From Pseudomonadota bacterium (GTDB lineage: Bacteria > Pseudomonadota > Gammaproteobacteria > Burkholderiales > Methylophilaceae): a stretch of 64,000 nucleotides of DNA. The position numbers and the translations under genes were made by a program. The stretch is from contig JAKQIT010000165.1 in assembly GCA_029556915.1 (NCBI GenBank), positions 58,715 through 122,714 on the forward strand, in the 5' to 3' direction. Under the pieces are notes generated by a model. The model worked only from the letters and a program-made list of their open reading frames with translations, did no database searches and was not told where the DNA came from. Within the stretch, counting starts at the first letter, position 1, and every line of letters begins with the position of its first letter. Below are positions 25,503 through 37,967 of this stretch, piece by piece.

Positions 25503-26144
25503 TTACTCGTCATCAGAAAAACGTTGTTCGAGCCACGGGTCAGCATCGTTATGATACCCGCGCACTTCCCAAAACCCACGTTTATCATGCTCGTGCAATT
25601 CAATCGCTTTTATCCATTTTGCGCCTTTCCACGCGTAGCGTTTAGGCACAATCATACGCACTGGGCCGCCGTGCTCGCGCGGTAAAGCTTGGCCAAAAAC
25701 GGAATGCGCAAGCAATACATCGTCATCTAGCAAAGCTTCAATCGGCAAATTAGTGCTGTAACCATCATAACTGTGCATGGTGGCAAAATGCGCATGGGCT
25801 TGCGGTTGCGCAAGCGCCAACACATCGCGCACCCGCACGCCTTGCCAATCCATATCGAGCTGGCTCCAACGGGTGACGCAATGAAAATCAGAAATATCGG
25901 TGAGTTGCGGCATGGCTTGAAACTGGGCCCAATCAAGCTTGACTGGATTTTCTACCAAGCCATACACACGCAAGCTCCAACTGCTGAGTGCAATTTCCGG
26001 CTTGATGCCCAAATCTAAAATAGGAAAATTATTGACTTGCTTTTGCCCAGCAGGAATACGCGCATTATCACTGGCTTTGCTTGGCTTTGCGCCACGTTTG
26101 GCCAGTGAAATTTTACCTTCTATCAGTTTTTTCCAATCTGGCAT
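25503..26144 (-). CDS. Sulfite-oxidase-like molybdopterin-dependent oxidoreductase
   Basis: A 213-residue protein of the sulfite-oxidase molybdopterin fold. The molybdenum-ligating Cys is in DISDFHCVTRWSQLDMDW, and the cofactor-binding pattern continues with WQGVRVRDVL, SYDGYSTNLPIEALLDDDVL, LPREHGGPVRMIVPKRYAWK and GFWEVRGYHND. There is no signal peptide and no Tat motif, so it should be cytoplasmic, unlike MsrP; it is closer to the YuiH-type short proteins. The substrate is unknown. No membrane haem partner is adjacent. Confidence 0.88.
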   Translation of the reverse strand: MPDWKKLIEGKISLAKRGAKPSKASDNARIPAGQKQVNNFPILDLGIKPEIALSSWSLRVYGLVENPVKLDWAQFQAMPQLTDISDFHCVTRWSQLDMDWQGVRVRDVLALAQPQAHAHFATMHSYDGYSTNLPIEALLDDDVLLAHSVFGQALPREHGGPVRMIVPKRYAWKGAKWIKAIELHEHDKRGFWEVRGYHNDADPWLEQRFSDDE

Positions 26145-26169
26145 CGCGGTTTACCTCATGTTACTGATT

Positions 26170-26313
26170 GGGAAATACGGAATAAGTGAGCGAGCGGGAT
26201 GAAGTGCAAGGCGCACGGCACGCAGAAACCGAGATAGTACGAAGTGTACAGCGAGGTTGCGAGTACCGCGCAACGATGCAATTCACCCGCGTAGCCACTT
26301 ATTCCGTTTTTCC
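26170..26313. repeat. Long palindromic element family 2, copy 2 (MITE-like, with terminal inverted repeats)
   Basis: Terminal inverted repeats of about 28 bases flank it: the left end is GGAAATACGGAATAAGTG..., and the right end read on the other strand is GGAAAAACGGAATAAGTG.... The inside is rich in GCAAGGCGC, GATAGTACGAAGTGTACAGC and other partly palindromic pieces, so the whole can fold as one long imperfect hairpin. It has no coding capacity. The right repeat encodes the last four codons and stop of the gene at 26299. Confidence 0.75.
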
Positions 26314-26571
26314 ATAGTTTAAATAATCATTGATGAGATGGTTTTTCTCTAATCCATAATGCATTTCTACTGCTTGGTCAGTTTCTACCTGATTAAACAT
26401 CGCAAGCGGATTAGCGCTATCCAAAAGTTCAAGTGTAAAAATATTAACGCAACAACCGCAACCGCTATTTTCGCTGATGCCAACAATCTCATTTTGATAC
26501 TTTTTAAGCCAATCTTCAAAGGCTTCGCACTCTGCGTTATTATCCACCTCGATAATGACCTGATAACGCAT
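26299..26571 (-). CDS. Small hypothetical protein with CGCC motif
   Basis: A 90-residue protein, MRYQVIIEVDNNAECEAFED..., with a CGCC cluster (SENSGCGCCVNIFTLEL) and an alpha/beta pattern like a small ferredoxin-fold domain. It has no recognised family. The start is the ATG at 26571, with a GTG just before as alternative, about 10 bases after the lspA stop, so it probably belongs to the murJ-ribF-ileS-LRR-lspA transcript. Its C-terminal GKTE and stop codon come from the terminal inverted repeat of the palindromic element, so the original C-terminus may have been different. Confidence 0.6.
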   Translation of the reverse strand: MRYQVIIEVDNNAECEAFEDWLKKYQNEIVGISENSGCGCCVNIFTLELLDSANPLAMFNQVETDQAVEMHYGLEKNHLINDYLNYGKTE

Positions 26572-26581
26572 CACATTTTGC

Positions 26582-27055
26582 TTATGATTTACTTTTAAAA
26601 CTGTCTAGCAGCAACAAACCAACCCCACCCACAATCGCACTATCCGCCACGTTAAACGCCGGCCAATAATAATCACCTAGATGAAAATTTAAAAAATCCA
26701 CCACATAGCCTAGCGTGATGCGGTCATACAAATTGCCCAGCGCACCGCCCAACACTAAGGCAAGCCCCCAGCAAAAAAGTTTTTCGTTTTTGTGTTTGAC
26801 AATTAAATAACTCATTACCACAACGGCTACAATCGAAATCGCGGCAAAAAACCATTTTTGCCAGCCGCCAGCATCATTTAAAAAACCAAAAGCCGAGCCT
26901 AAATTATGATAGTGCACCAAGTCAAAAAAGCTGGTGAAGGTGAGTTTTTCACCAAACTGAAAAGCCTGCTGAATGAGATGTTTGGTATATAAATCCAGCG
27001 CAACAACGATTGAACTAATACCAAACCATTTAATTAAAAAAAATTCTTTTTGCAT
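26582..27055 (-). CDS. lspA: Prolipoprotein signal peptidase (signal peptidase II) LspA
   Basis: A 157-residue inner-membrane aspartic protease that removes the signal peptide of lipidated prolipoproteins. Four helices are visible. The catalytic pair is Asp111 in GNLYDRITLGYVVDF and Asp138 in PAFNVADSAIV. The conserved HYHNLGSAFGFL is present. It starts inside the stop codon of the upstream LRR gene (TAATG) with AAGG just before, so translation is coupled. It is the last classic member of the murJ-ribF-ileS-lspA cluster. Confidence 0.97.
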   Translation of the reverse strand: MQKEFFLIKWFGISSIVVALDLYTKHLIQQAFQFGEKLTFTSFFDLVHYHNLGSAFGFLNDAGGWQKWFFAAISIVAVVVMSYLIVKHKNEKLFCWGLALVLGGALGNLYDRITLGYVVDFLNFHLGDYYWPAFNVADSAIVGGVGLLLLDSFKSKS

Positions 27056-27939
27056 TACCTTGTCAATTCTTCGTTCTTAATTGCATTAAAAATCGCTTCG
27101 TGTTTTTTCAACTTTTCAGCATCACATACACGGCAGACTGTTTTTGCACCTTTTCCACCGGTAAGCATCACCATGGTTTGCTTTTTACACTTTTTGCATA
27201 AGCCTATGCCACTATCTGCAAGGTCTAAATAAGGCTCAAACCATTGACAATAGGTATTTGGCAATCGTGCAGATAGACGCGCGTATTCCTCTACCGGCAA
27301 CCTGCCGCCAATGTGCAAATCTTTTAAACTTTTAAGATTCGCAAGTGGGGCTAGCGATTGAATATTATGAGTATCTATTGACAGCGATTTTAGCCAAGAC
27401 ATTTTTGATAAAAACTCAAGCGAATCTATTTTCTGAAAACTCCACATACTTCCGGTGATGCTAAGGGATTCTAAACTGTGCATTTTAGAAAAAGGTGTAA
27501 AGTCATTGATAAGCTTAAAATTTTCAATATGTAAATATTTCAGTTGTGTCAGCGAGATTAGTGGCTCAATCGACTCAATCTTGGTTGAACTGCCAATATA
27601 GAGATATTTCAAATTTTTAAGATTTTTAATCGCATCCAACTGCTTGATATTTCCCCACTTGATCATCAAACATTCCAAATGTTCATTTTGACAAGCGGCA
27701 TCAAATAAAGGCTGTGTCGTGTGTGACCAGATTTTTAGCCATCGCAATGTTTGCGGTGCAGATGAGAGCATCGCGCACCATTGCTTTAACACCAACTTTT
27801 TCTCACTTTCGAGCACTGCACCTAAATCAAAACTAAAAGATAAGCGCTCGCCACCTCCATACTCAGACGAGCGCCTGACAATACGCGGCCAATGTATGGT
27901 GTGAAATGGATTCCACTCTAATTGAGCTTGATTTTCCAT
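27055..27939 (-). CDS. Leucine-rich-repeat protein with C-terminal zinc ribbon, inserted between ileS and lspA
   Basis: A 294-residue protein. Residues about 85-225 hold six or so short leucine-rich repeats of about 22 residues (LDAIKNLKNLKYLYIGSSTK, EPLISLTQLKYLHIENFKLI, LAPLANLKSLKDLHIGGRLP). The C-terminus has CKKC and, 20 residues on, CRVC, which can bind zinc. There is no signal peptide. It starts 19 bases after ileS, and its stop overlaps the lspA start as TAATG, so it is fully built into the operon. Function unknown; a protein-binding role is suggested only by the repeats. Confidence 0.75.
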   Translation of the reverse strand: MENQAQLEWNPFHTIHWPRIVRRSSEYGGGERLSFSFDLGAVLESEKKLVLKQWCAMLSSAPQTLRWLKIWSHTTQPLFDAACQNEHLECLMIKWGNIKQLDAIKNLKNLKYLYIGSSTKIESIEPLISLTQLKYLHIENFKLINDFTPFSKMHSLESLSITGSMWSFQKIDSLEFLSKMSWLKSLSIDTHNIQSLAPLANLKSLKDLHIGGRLPVEEYARLSARLPNTYCQWFEPYLDLADSGIGLCKKCKKQTMVMLTGGKGAKTVCRVCDAEKLKKHEAIFNAIKNEELTR

Positions 27940-27958
27940 ATCTCACTATATTTGAATG

Positions 27959-30868
27959 TTAAGCATACTTGCGCGCCTCGCCTATGCCAAACAAGTTACT
28001 CACACAACGTCCGCAAATGTGTGGATGCGCTTTATCTGCACCAACGTCTGCGCGGTAGTGCCAGCAACGGTCACATTTTTGGTGAGCGCTCGGTGAAACT
28101 TCAACATGTAAACCTCCACCTTCGCGATAATATAAATTTACTTTAGAAACGATAAACACGAATCGTAAATCATCTTTAAGATTAGCTAATGATTCGTACA
28201 TCCGTTCAAATGCAAAGATATCAATTTCAGCTTGGAGGGAAGAGCCAACAAGCCCTACCGCCCGCTTCTCTTCTATTTTTTTATTTACTAACTCACGAAC
28301 TTGTATTACATTTCCCCAGCTATTTATTTCGTCATTACTCATCCCATGCTCAGGCAAACTGTACCAAATTTCTTCGAAAACCGATTTGTTTTCGCCCAAG
28401 TTTAAGGTGTGCCAAATTTCATCTGCAGTAAAGCTTAAAATCGGTGCGATTAAGCGCATAAAGGTTTGCGTTATATGGTGCAAAGCGCTTTGTGCGGCGC
28501 GACGCGCAGGCGAAGTTGCGCCTGAGGTATATAGCCTGTCTTTTAAAATATCCAAATAAAAGCTGCCTAAATCTTCAGAGCAAAAAGCCACCAGTTTTTG
28601 CACCGCCAAATGGAACTCATAACGTGAATAATCAGCCAACACTTCTGTTTGTAGCTTTTGCGTTAAATACAGTGCGTAGCGGTCAATCTCTAGCCATTCA
28701 GCCACTGGCAATAAGTCTTTGTTGGCATCAAAATCAGCCAAGTTGGCTAATAAAAACTTCATGGTGTTGCGCAATTTTCGGTAGCTATCGGCCACACGTT
28801 TTAAAATTTCGTCTGAAATGGTCAACTCACCTGAATAATCGGTGCTTGCCACCCAAAGGCGTAAAATATCCGCGCCATAAGTGTCCATCACTTTTTGGGG
28901 CGCCACCACGTTGCCTTTTGATTTACTCATTTTATGGCCAGCACCATCCACCACAAAACCATGCGTTAACAAGGCTTCATAAGGCGCGCGGCCATCAATG
29001 GCGCAACCCGTTAATAAGCTTGATTGAAACCAGCCACGGTGTTGGTCAGAACCTTCTAAGTATAAATCTGCTGGAAAATTCAACTCCGCACGGCGTTTTA
29101 ACACCGCCGCATGCGTGGTGCCAGAATCAAACCATACGTCTAAAGTGTCCGTGACTTTTTTGTATAACTTACTATCAATTGTTGAATGTTCTTTGAGAAA
29201 CTTATCTCCATCTAAGCTAAACCACGCTTCGACACCTTGTTTTTCAACTAGCTCACAAACCTTCTCAAGCAAAACGTGACTTTCTGGATGAACTGAACCA
29301 AGCTCTTTATGCACAAACAACGGCATAGGCACGCCCCAATTGCGCTGGCGAGAAACGCACCAATCTGGGCGATTTTTAATCATCGCCTCTAGGCGCGCAC
29401 GCCCCCATGATGGGAAAAACTCAGTCGCATCCACCGCTTTGTTTGCGTATTCACGCAAGCTAATCCCCACAGCATCTTCTTGCTGCATACCAATAAACCA
29501 TTGGTGCGTAGCCAATTGCATCAATGGTGTTTTATGGCGCCAGCAATGTGGAAAGCTATGGTTTAAACGCGCAGAAGCAAGCAAAGCGCCATTTTCTTGG
29601 ATAACATTGAATATAATTTTGTTTGCTTCATGGCGTGAAAGTCCACGTATTTCCTTAAGTTCTACAATATCACTATTGAAAAACTTGCCATCGCCACCCA
29701 TTAAAATGCGTGGTTTTTCATTCGGAAAGTTTGCACGCATTACTAACCAGTCATCGTTACCATGGGCAGCAGCAGTATGCACTAAGCCAGTACCAGCATC
29801 GGTGGTGACGTGGTCGCCAAAAATAATTGGCACTAGGCGATTATCAAACGGATGTTCAAGCAATAACCCAGAAAATGTTACACCTTCAAGCTTTCCATGT
29901 GATTCGTCACCCGATTTCCCAACATGCCAATTACCTTCTACTAAGAATGCGCCTGCTAATTTACCTCCCAAGCAAGAGCCTAATAAACCTAGACTTTTAA
30001 TACCGTATCTAGAAAGAACACTATCAGCCAACTCATGAGCAATAATGAGGTTACCTTTTTCTGTCTTGATTAAATCGTATTGCAAATTAGGATTAACTGA
30101 AACCGCCTGATTAGCAGGCAATGTCCAAGGCGTGGTTGTCCAAATGACAGCGTAAGTGTCTGAGTAATATTGAATTGGTAGTTGGAACAAAGTTTCAAGC
30201 AATGCCATATTTGAAACTTTAAAGCCCACATCAATCGCAGGTGAGTTGACGTCTTCATATTCCACCTCGGCCTCAGCCAATGCACTACCGCAATCCACGC
30301 ACCAATGCACGGGTTTACTGCCTTGGTAAAGGTATCCATTTTTATAGATGTCGCCCAAAGCCCGCATAATGTCAGCTTCGGTATTAAAGTCCATCGTTAA
30401 ATACGGGTTATCCCAATCGCCCAGCACGCCTAAGCGAATAAAATCTTTCTTTTGCTTTTCCACTTGTTCAGCCGCATAAGCACGGCAAAGTTCACGAAAC
30501 TTGGCAGGGTCTATATTTTTGCCATGATTTTTTTCCACCACCAATTCAATGGGCAAGCCGTGGCAATCCCAGCCCGGCACATAGGGCGCATCAAAACCAT
30601 CCATGGTTTTGGCTTTAATGATGATGTCTTTTAAAATTTTATTCACTGCATGGCCAATGTGAATATCACCATTGGCATACGGTGGGCCATCATGCAGAAT
30701 GAATTTTTTAGCGCCAGCTCTCGCTTTACGAATTCGCTGATAGAGCTTTTTATCATTCCATGCTTTTAACCAAGCAGGCTCACGCTTGGCTAAATCGCCC
30801 CGCATTGGAAACGTGGTTTCTGGGAGGTTTAATTTGTAAGTTGAATCTTTATTTTCTTCAGTCATCAT
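27959..30868 (-). CDS. ileS: Isoleucyl-tRNA synthetase
   Basis: A 969-residue class I synthetase. The HIGH motif is in [20 protein letters not shown], the isoleucine-specific WDCHGLPIE is present, and [10 protein letters not shown] is intact. The editing domain ([13 protein letters not shown]) and the C-terminal zinc finger ([12 protein letters not shown] and [10 protein letters not shown]) are present. The length fits bacterial IleS (about 940-960). GGA seven bases ahead of ATG 30868 supports that start. It follows ribF by 33 bases in the murJ-ribF-ileS transcript. Confidence 0.99.
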   Translation of the reverse strand: MMTEENKDSTYKLNLPETTFPMRGDLAKREPAWLKAWNDKKLYQRIRKARAGAKKFILHDGPPYANGDIHIGHAVNKILKDIIIKAKTMDGFDAPYVPGWDCHGLPIELVVEKNHGKNIDPAKFRELCRAYAAEQVEKQKKDFIRLGVLGDWDNPYLTMDFNTEADIMRALGDIYKNGYLYQGSKPVHWCVDCGSALAEAEVEYEDVNSPAIDVGFKVSNMALLETLFQLPIQYYSDTYAVIWTTTPWTLPANQAVSVNPNLQYDLIKTEKGNLIIAHELADSVLSRYGIKSLGLLGSCLGGKLAGAFLVEGNWHVGKSGDESHGKLEGVTFSGLLLEHPFDNRLVPIIFGDHVTTDAGTGLVHTAAAHGNDDWLVMRANFPNEKPRILMGGDGKFFNSDIVELKEIRGLSRHEANKIIFNVIQENGALLASARLNHSFPHCWRHKTPLMQLATHQWFIGMQQEDAVGISLREYANKAVDATEFFPSWGRARLEAMIKNRPDWCVSRQRNWGVPMPLFVHKELGSVHPESHVLLEKVCELVEKQGVEAWFSLDGDKFLKEHSTIDSKLYKKVTDTLDVWFDSGTTHAAVLKRRAELNFPADLYLEGSDQHRGWFQSSLLTGCAIDGRAPYEALLTHGFVVDGAGHKMSKSKGNVVAPQKVMDTYGADILRLWVASTDYSGELTISDEILKRVADSYRKLRNTMKFLLANLADFDANKDLLPVAEWLEIDRYALYLTQKLQTEVLADYSRYEFHLAVQKLVAFCSEDLGSFYLDILKDRLYTSGATSPARRAAQSALHHITQTFMRLIAPILSFTADEIWHTLNLGENKSVFEEIWYSLPEHGMSNDEINSWGNVIQVRELVNKKIEEKRAVGLVGSSLQAEIDIFAFERMYESLANLKDDLRFVFIVSKVNLYYREGGGLHVEVSPSAHQKCDRCWHYRADVGADKAHPHICGRCVSNLFGIGEARKYA

Positions 30869-30901
30869 TTATTCCAAAAAGCTATTTATCCGCATGTTTT
30901 G

Positions 30902-31801
30902 TTAAGTGCGGCTAAAAAATTCTCTTGCTACGCTTACATCAGCCGTAATTTGCGCTGTTAACGCATCTAATCCGTTAAATTTCATTTCATCACGGATTTT
31001 ATGTAAAAACTCTACATGTACATGTTTGTTATACAAATCCCCTTGGTAATCAAGCACATGTACTTCTAGTGACATTTTTGGCACACCCGCGATAGTTGGG
31101 CGCACCCCTAAATTAGCCACAGCATTCAAACCGTCCAATTTTACCGCATAAACACCCGTCATTGGTGGCCGCTCATGGCGCATATGCACGTTTGCGGTAG
31201 GAAAGCCCAACTGTCGACCCCGCTTTGCACCATGCACCACTTTACCGCTAATACTATATGGTCGGTCAAGCAATGTAGCTGCCTGAGTTAAATCACCCGC
31301 CGCCAGAGCGTTACGCACCCGTGTGCTTGAAACACGTTCGTTATTTTGTTGCACTTGTGGCGGAGAAATTAAATCAAAACCATTTTCGCGCAATTCCGTT
31401 ACAGAGCCAGCTCTTTTTGCTCCAAACCTAAAATCTTCTCCCACCAAAACAGTGCTGGCATTGAGTTTTTTTCGCAAAATATCGCTCATAAATGCTTGTG
31501 CTGATATTTGCGCAAACGCTTGGTTAAACCTGCAAACAAACACTTGCGCAACCCCAGCTTGCTTAAAATGCTCTAACTTCTCACGCAAAGTTGAGAGCCG
31601 TGCTGGTGCATTTTGTGGCGTAAAAAATTCTCGTGGATGCGGTTCAAATGTCATGACAGTGGGTGTTAAATTTTGGGTTTTCGCCACTTCAATCAATCGC
31701 GCCAGCAAAACTTGATGGCCTAAATGCAAGCCGTCAAAGTTGCCAATCGCTATGGCAAGCTTAAGCTTAGTTTGTTCAGGTAAATGCCTAAAAATCTGCA
31801 T
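30902..31801 (-). CDS. ribF: Bifunctional riboflavin kinase / FAD synthetase RibF
   Basis: A 299-residue enzyme that makes FMN then FAD. The N-terminal nucleotidyltransferase has AIGNFDGLHLGHQVLLARL and VLVGEDFRFGAKRAG with ISSTRVR-like VSSTRVRNALAAGDL. The C-terminal riboflavin kinase has VVHGAKRGRQLGFPTANVHM and GVYAVKLDG with the catalytic Glu in KMSLEVHVLDYQGDLY. Its ATG overlaps the murJ stop as TAATG. Confidence 0.98.
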   Translation of the reverse strand: MQIFRHLPEQTKLKLAIAIGNFDGLHLGHQVLLARLIEVAKTQNLTPTVMTFEPHPREFFTPQNAPARLSTLREKLEHFKQAGVAQVFVCRFNQAFAQISAQAFMSDILRKKLNASTVLVGEDFRFGAKRAGSVTELRENGFDLISPPQVQQNNERVSSTRVRNALAAGDLTQAATLLDRPYSISGKVVHGAKRGRQLGFPTANVHMRHERPPMTGVYAVKLDGLNAVANLGVRPTIAGVPKMSLEVHVLDYQGDLYNKHVHVEFLHKIRDEMKFNGLDALTAQITADVSVAREFFSRT

Positions 31802-33342
31802 TAGCGCACCACTCTGCGCACAAAGTCTTTTGGTCGAAACCCGAGCAAAAATAATGTGGCAAAATAAGTGATTGCGCCCAAAGCTACTAAACCACCTAAA
31901 TAAGCAATGCGCTCAACGACGTGATATTTTAGCCATGCTTGGGTATCTCCCATGGCAAAATATAACACGCCACCCATTACCGTTAGCGCAACTGCTAACT
32001 TCAGCAAAAACAGTAACCACCCTGCTTGCGGCTGATAGACATTTGATTTACGCAAAAAATAATATAAAAGTGAAGCATTGGCGCAGGCACCTAAGCCTAT
32101 AGCTAAAGCTAAGCCTGCGTGACGTAAATCAAGCACAAATACAAACAGTAAATTCATCAACTGCGTGAGCACCAATATAAACACACCAATTTTAACGGGT
32201 GTTTTAATGTCCTGTCGCGCGTAAAATCCTGGGGCCAATATTTTCACCAAAATTAAACCTAGCAAACCTACGCTATAAGCGATGACTGCCTGCTCTGTCA
32301 TGGCGACATCGTGCGCAGTAAACTTGCCATAATAAAACAAGGCACTCACCAACGGCGTTGCAAGCACAGCTAATGCCACTGCGGCTGGCGTAGCTAACAT
32401 AAAACTCAAGCGCAAGCCCCAATCCATCAATAACTTGTATTCTGCCTCATCTTTACTGGCAAACGCTTTTGATAAACTTGGCAGTAAAATAGTACCCAGC
32501 GCCACACCAAGCACACCTGATGGAAACTCCATTAACCTGTCTGCATAATATAGCCAACTCACACTACCTGAAGTTAAAAATGAAGCAAAAACAGTATTTA
32601 AAATAAGGGATATTTGTGCAATTGAAACCCCCAATACAGCAGGGCCCATCAGTTTTAAAATCCGCCAAACGCCTTCATCTTGAGTAAAATCCAGCTTAGG
32701 TAATAAACCAATTTGTTTTAAAAAGGGGATTTGAAACGCCAGTTGCAAAGCACCACCCGCAAACACCGCCCATGCCAGCACTTTAATCGGCTCATCAAAA
32801 TAATCCGCAAAAAATAGCACCGCGCTTATCATCGCCACATTGAGCCACACTGGGGTAAACGCTGGAATGCTGAATTTATTGTAGGTGTTTAGCACGCCTC
32901 CGGCCATTGACACTAGTGAAATAAAGAAAATATAAGGAAAAGTAATGCGTAACAGTTCCACCGTGAGTTGCATTTTCCCAGCATCCGCTTTAAAGCCTGG
33001 GGCAATAAGCATGACAATAAAAGGCGCAGCCAACATGCCGAGGATGGTGACAATAACTAAAATTAAGCCCATCCAACTACCCACGCGGCTGACCAATTGA
33101 TGTGTTTCATCAAAACTACGCTGGCTTTTATACTCCCCTAAAATAGGTACAAACGCTTGGCTAAAAGCACCTTCTGCAGAAATGCGACGTAATAAATTAG
33201 GGATTTTAAACGCGACAATAAACGCATCGCTCACCATACTGGCACCAAAAGCGCGAGCAATAAGCGTATCTCGCACAAAGCCTAAAATGCGCGAGATAAA
33301 GGTCATACTGCCAACTTTGGCAAGGACTTTAAGTAGATTCAT
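31801..33342 (-). CDS. murJ: Lipid II flippase MurJ
   Basis: A 513-residue polytopic protein with about 14 helices. It starts [20 protein letters not shown] and has the conserved [15 protein letters not shown] and [19 protein letters not shown] of the MVF family. MurJ flips the peptidoglycan precursor lipid II across the inner membrane. It is the first gene of the cluster leading to lspA, divergent from rpsT as in many betaproteobacteria. Confidence 0.98.
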   Translation of the reverse strand: MNLLKVLAKVGSMTFISRILGFVRDTLIARAFGASMVSDAFIVAFKIPNLLRRISAEGAFSQAFVPILGEYKSQRSFDETHQLVSRVGSWMGLILVIVTILGMLAAPFIVMLIAPGFKADAGKMQLTVELLRITFPYIFFISLVSMAGGVLNTYNKFSIPAFTPVWLNVAMISAVLFFADYFDEPIKVLAWAVFAGGALQLAFQIPFLKQIGLLPKLDFTQDEGVWRILKLMGPAVLGVSIAQISLILNTVFASFLTSGSVSWLYYADRLMEFPSGVLGVALGTILLPSLSKAFASKDEAEYKLLMDWGLRLSFMLATPAAVALAVLATPLVSALFYYGKFTAHDVAMTEQAVIAYSVGLLGLILVKILAPGFYARQDIKTPVKIGVFILVLTQLMNLLFVFVLDLRHAGLALAIGLGACANASLLYYFLRKSNVYQPQAGWLLFLLKLAVALTVMGGVLYFAMGDTQAWLKYHVVERIAYLGGLVALGAITYFATLFLLGFRPKDFVRRVVR

Positions 33343-33549
33343 GCGGGGCTTATGTAGATTTAATCGACACGTAAAAATGGGTGCATTATTTTAACACGCT
33401 CGCCACGCTAATTTTGCGTCAATATTCAACCCACATGCCAGTATGAGAAAATAGCAAATAATGTCATTTAACAGTTGCCAAAAGACCTAAAAAACACTAA
33501 TATGCACGGTTTCGTATTTATACAAGTTTCGCATTAGGATAAACAACAC

Positions 33550-33960
33550 ATGGCAAATACCGCACAAGCACGCAAACGCGCGCGTCAGTCTGTTAAAGTA
33601 AACGCACACAACGCAGCATTGCGCTCAACTTTGCGAACTGCAATTAAAAAAGTAATCAAAGCTGTTGAAACTGGTGACAAAGCCGTTGCAATGGCCGCTT
33701 ATCAAGAAAATGTGAGCGTGATTGACCGCATTGCGGACAAAAAAATCATTCACAAAAATAAAGCAGCGCGCCATAAAAGCCGCTTAACTGCTGCAATTAA
33801 AGCGCTTACATCTGCTGGCCCAGTAAAATTAGAGAAAAAAGCTGCGCCTAAAGCTAAAGCGGCACCAAAAGAAAAAGCTGAAACTGCCAAAAAAGCAGCT
33901 CCAGCCAAGGCTGCCGCACCTAAAAAGGCAGCTGCGCCAAAAAAAGCAAAAGCTGAGTAA
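33550..33960 (+). CDS. rpsT: 30S ribosomal protein S20 with a long Ala/Lys-rich C-terminal tail
   Basis: A 136-residue protein. Residues 1-88 are a normal S20 ([49 protein letters not shown]). Residues about 90-136 are an added low-complexity tail of Ala, Lys and Pro ([20 protein letters not shown]). Typical S20 is about 87 residues. S20 binds 16S rRNA early in 30S assembly. The tail resembles those of histone-H1-like proteins. A strong terminator follows. Confidence 0.97.
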   Translation: MANTAQARKRARQSVKVNAHNAALRSTLRTAIKKVIKAVETGDKAVAMAAYQENVSVIDRIADKKIIHKNKAARHKSRLTAAIKALTSAGPVKLEKKAAPKAKAAPKEKAETAKKAAPAKAAAPKKAAAPKKAKAE

Positions 33961-33976
33961 TTAAGCATTGAATTAA

Positions 33977-34015
33977 AAAGCCCCGCCTAAATGACTTAGG
34001 CGGGGCTTTTTGTTT
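33977..34015. terminator. Bidirectional intrinsic terminator between rpsT and purK
   Basis: A perfect stem AAAAGCCCCGCCTAA / TTAGGCGGGGCTTTT with a 5-base loop is flanked by A-run and T-run, so it works for both convergent genes. It lies 16 bases after rpsT. Confidence 0.92.
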
Positions 34016-34055
34016 TGGTAAACAGTTAAATCTTACACTTCAACTATCTAGTTAA

Positions 34056-35231
34056 CTATTCACCAATATGCAATTCGCCTCGGGCAATTAACGCTGCATT
34101 CAATACTTTTTTAGTATCTTGACCTATCACTGTAAAGTGACCCATTTTGCGTGCGACTCTAGGTTCCGCCTTACCATAAAGATGTAACTTCAAGTTAGCA
34201 TGGCTGCAAGCCTTATTCCATGCGGGTTCCAGAGGGGTATTTTTTTCTCGGGCGCTTTCCGTATTAGAAAACCAACTGTCACCTAAGATGTTCACCATCA
34301 CCGCATTGCTGTGCATACTGGCATCACCTAGAGGCAAACCTGCGAGCACGCGCACTTGCTGCTCAAACTGATTCGTTATACAAGCATCTATTGTATAGTG
34401 GCCGGAGTTATGCGGACGTGGTGCAATCTCATTGACAAGCAACTGATTGCCAACTACAAAAAACTCAACACCCAACACACCTACATAATTGAGCTTTTCA
34501 GCTAGTTTTTTTGCTAACTCACGAGCGTTAGCCTTGAGCACTTCTGAACAACGTGCTGGTGCAATACTAATATCCAAAATACCGTTTAAGTGACTATTTT
34601 CAGCCGTAGTGAATGCCTCAATATTTCCCTTGCTGTCACGCGCAAGCACCACCGAAACCTCTAAATCAAGCGGCAACATTTGCTCTAAGACACAGATTTC
34701 TTGCTTGAACGTGTTAAACGCAGCTTGCGCTTCAGCTTGATTTTTCACACGCGCTTGACCTTTGCCATCGTAGCCAAAACGCGCCACTTTAAGAATGGCA
34801 GGGTAGAGTGGACTAGCGTCACTAGGTAAGTCTGCATTGGTATTTATCACTGCAAACGGTGCTACTGGCAAACCAGCCTCTTTAATAAATCTTTTTTCTA
34901 ATACCCGATTCTGAGCAATCGCCACGCTTGCACCACTGGGGCGAACGGTTGTAGTAAGCGCTAACTTTTCAAGCGTGCTTGCAGGTACATTTTCAAACTC
35001 TGTTGTCACCGCTTGGCAAGTTTTTTCCATTTCTGCCAATGCGGTTTCATCATCATAATTGGCACACAAATGGACATCAGCAATTTTACCTGCTGGGCTA
35101 TTTTTATCAGGGTCCAGCACGGTCACTTTATAGCCCATTTCATGGGCTGCAATGACAAAAAAACGGCCAAGCTGACCGCCACCCAACATACCCAACATAG
35201 CAGGTGGTGTAATTACTTTGCTATCACTCAT
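34056..35231 (-). CDS. purK: N5-carboxyaminoimidazole ribonucleotide synthase PurK
   Basis: A 391-residue ATP-grasp enzyme that carboxylates aminoimidazole ribonucleotide in purine synthesis. Motifs: MLGGGQLGRFFVIAAHEMGY at the N-terminus, PAILKVARFGYDGKGQARVK of the ATP-grasp domain, VLEQMLPLDLEVSVVLARDS, and VNEIAPRPHNSGHYTIDA of the metal site. It follows purE by 13 bases; it is the last gene of obgE-proB-purE-purK. Confidence 0.98.
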   Translation of the reverse strand: MSDSKVITPPAMLGMLGGGQLGRFFVIAAHEMGYKVTVLDPDKNSPAGKIADVHLCANYDDETALAEMEKTCQAVTTEFENVPASTLEKLALTTTVRPSGASVAIAQNRVLEKRFIKEAGLPVAPFAVINTNADLPSDASPLYPAILKVARFGYDGKGQARVKNQAEAQAAFNTFKQEICVLEQMLPLDLEVSVVLARDSKGNIEAFTTAENSHLNGILDISIAPARCSEVLKANARELAKKLAEKLNYVGVLGVEFFVVGNQLLVNEIAPRPHNSGHYTIDACITNQFEQQVRVLAGLPLGDASMHSNAVMVNILGDSWFSNTESAREKNTPLEPAWNKACSHANLKLHLYGKAEPRVARKMGHFTVIGQDTKKVLNAALIARGELHIGE

Positions 35232-35244
35232 GGTTTTATGCTCT

Positions 35245-35751
35245 TCAATTTACTGACGGCTGGTCAGTCAAGGTCATTACATTAACTTTTTCTGTTTGTT
35301 TTTGACGAAAATCTGCTAATTTTTTAGCTAAATCGGCATCATGGTTAGCCAACATCGCCACTGCAAACAAACCTGCATTCGTTGCACCAGCATCACCAAT
35401 CGCAAAAGTGGCTACGGGGATTCCCTTTGGCATTTGCACGATTGAAAGTAAGGAATCTTGCCCCTGTAGATGCTTGCTTGGCACTGGCACGCCCAACACT
35501 GGCAATGTGGTTTTAGCCGCCACCATGCCGGGTAAGTGCGCAGCACCGCCTGCGCCAGCGATAATCACTTGGTAACCATTTTTGGCCGCTTGCTCGGCAA
35601 ACTGAAACATCAAGTCTGGTGTCCTGTGGGCTGAAACCACTTTTGCATCATAAGGCACACCAAAATCAGCCAGCATTTGAGCGGCGTTTTTCATAGTTGG
35701 CCAATCGCTATCGGAGCCCATAATTATGGCGACTAATGGTTTTTGACTCAT
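35245..35751 (-). CDS. purE: N5-carboxyaminoimidazole ribonucleotide mutase PurE
   Basis: A 168-residue class I PurE with [34 protein letters not shown] (the catalytic His), [19 protein letters not shown] and [20 protein letters not shown]. It moves the carboxyl group of N5-CAIR to C4. It works directly after PurK, its downstream neighbour. Confidence 0.98.
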   Translation of the reverse strand: MSQKPLVAIIMGSDSDWPTMKNAAQMLADFGVPYDAKVVSAHRTPDLMFQFAEQAAKNGYQVIIAGAGGAAHLPGMVAAKTTLPVLGVPVPSKHLQGQDSLLSIVQMPKGIPVATFAIGDAGATNAGLFAVAMLANHDADLAKKLADFRQKQTEKVNVMTLTDQPSVN

Positions 35752-35762
35752 TTTTTAATCCC

Positions 35763-37905
<2,143 letters not shown>

Positions 37906-37921
37906 TTAAAGTGTACCAAAT

Positions 37922-37951
37922 AAAAAAGCCCCATCAAGCGATGAGGCTTTA
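37922..37951 (-). terminator. Intrinsic terminator after rplU-rpmA
   Basis: The minus strand reads AAAGCCTCATCG, a short loop, GATGGGGCTTTTTT. It lies 17 bases after rpmA and only 20 bases before the obgE start, so obgE depends on read-through or a promoter overlapping the hairpin. Confidence 0.8.
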
Positions 37952-37967
37952 ATATTTTATAATTATC

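Noticed and set aside
28492-29154. A 220-codon plus-strand frame inside ileS
   Set aside because: Antisense shadow of a certain gene with no independent support.
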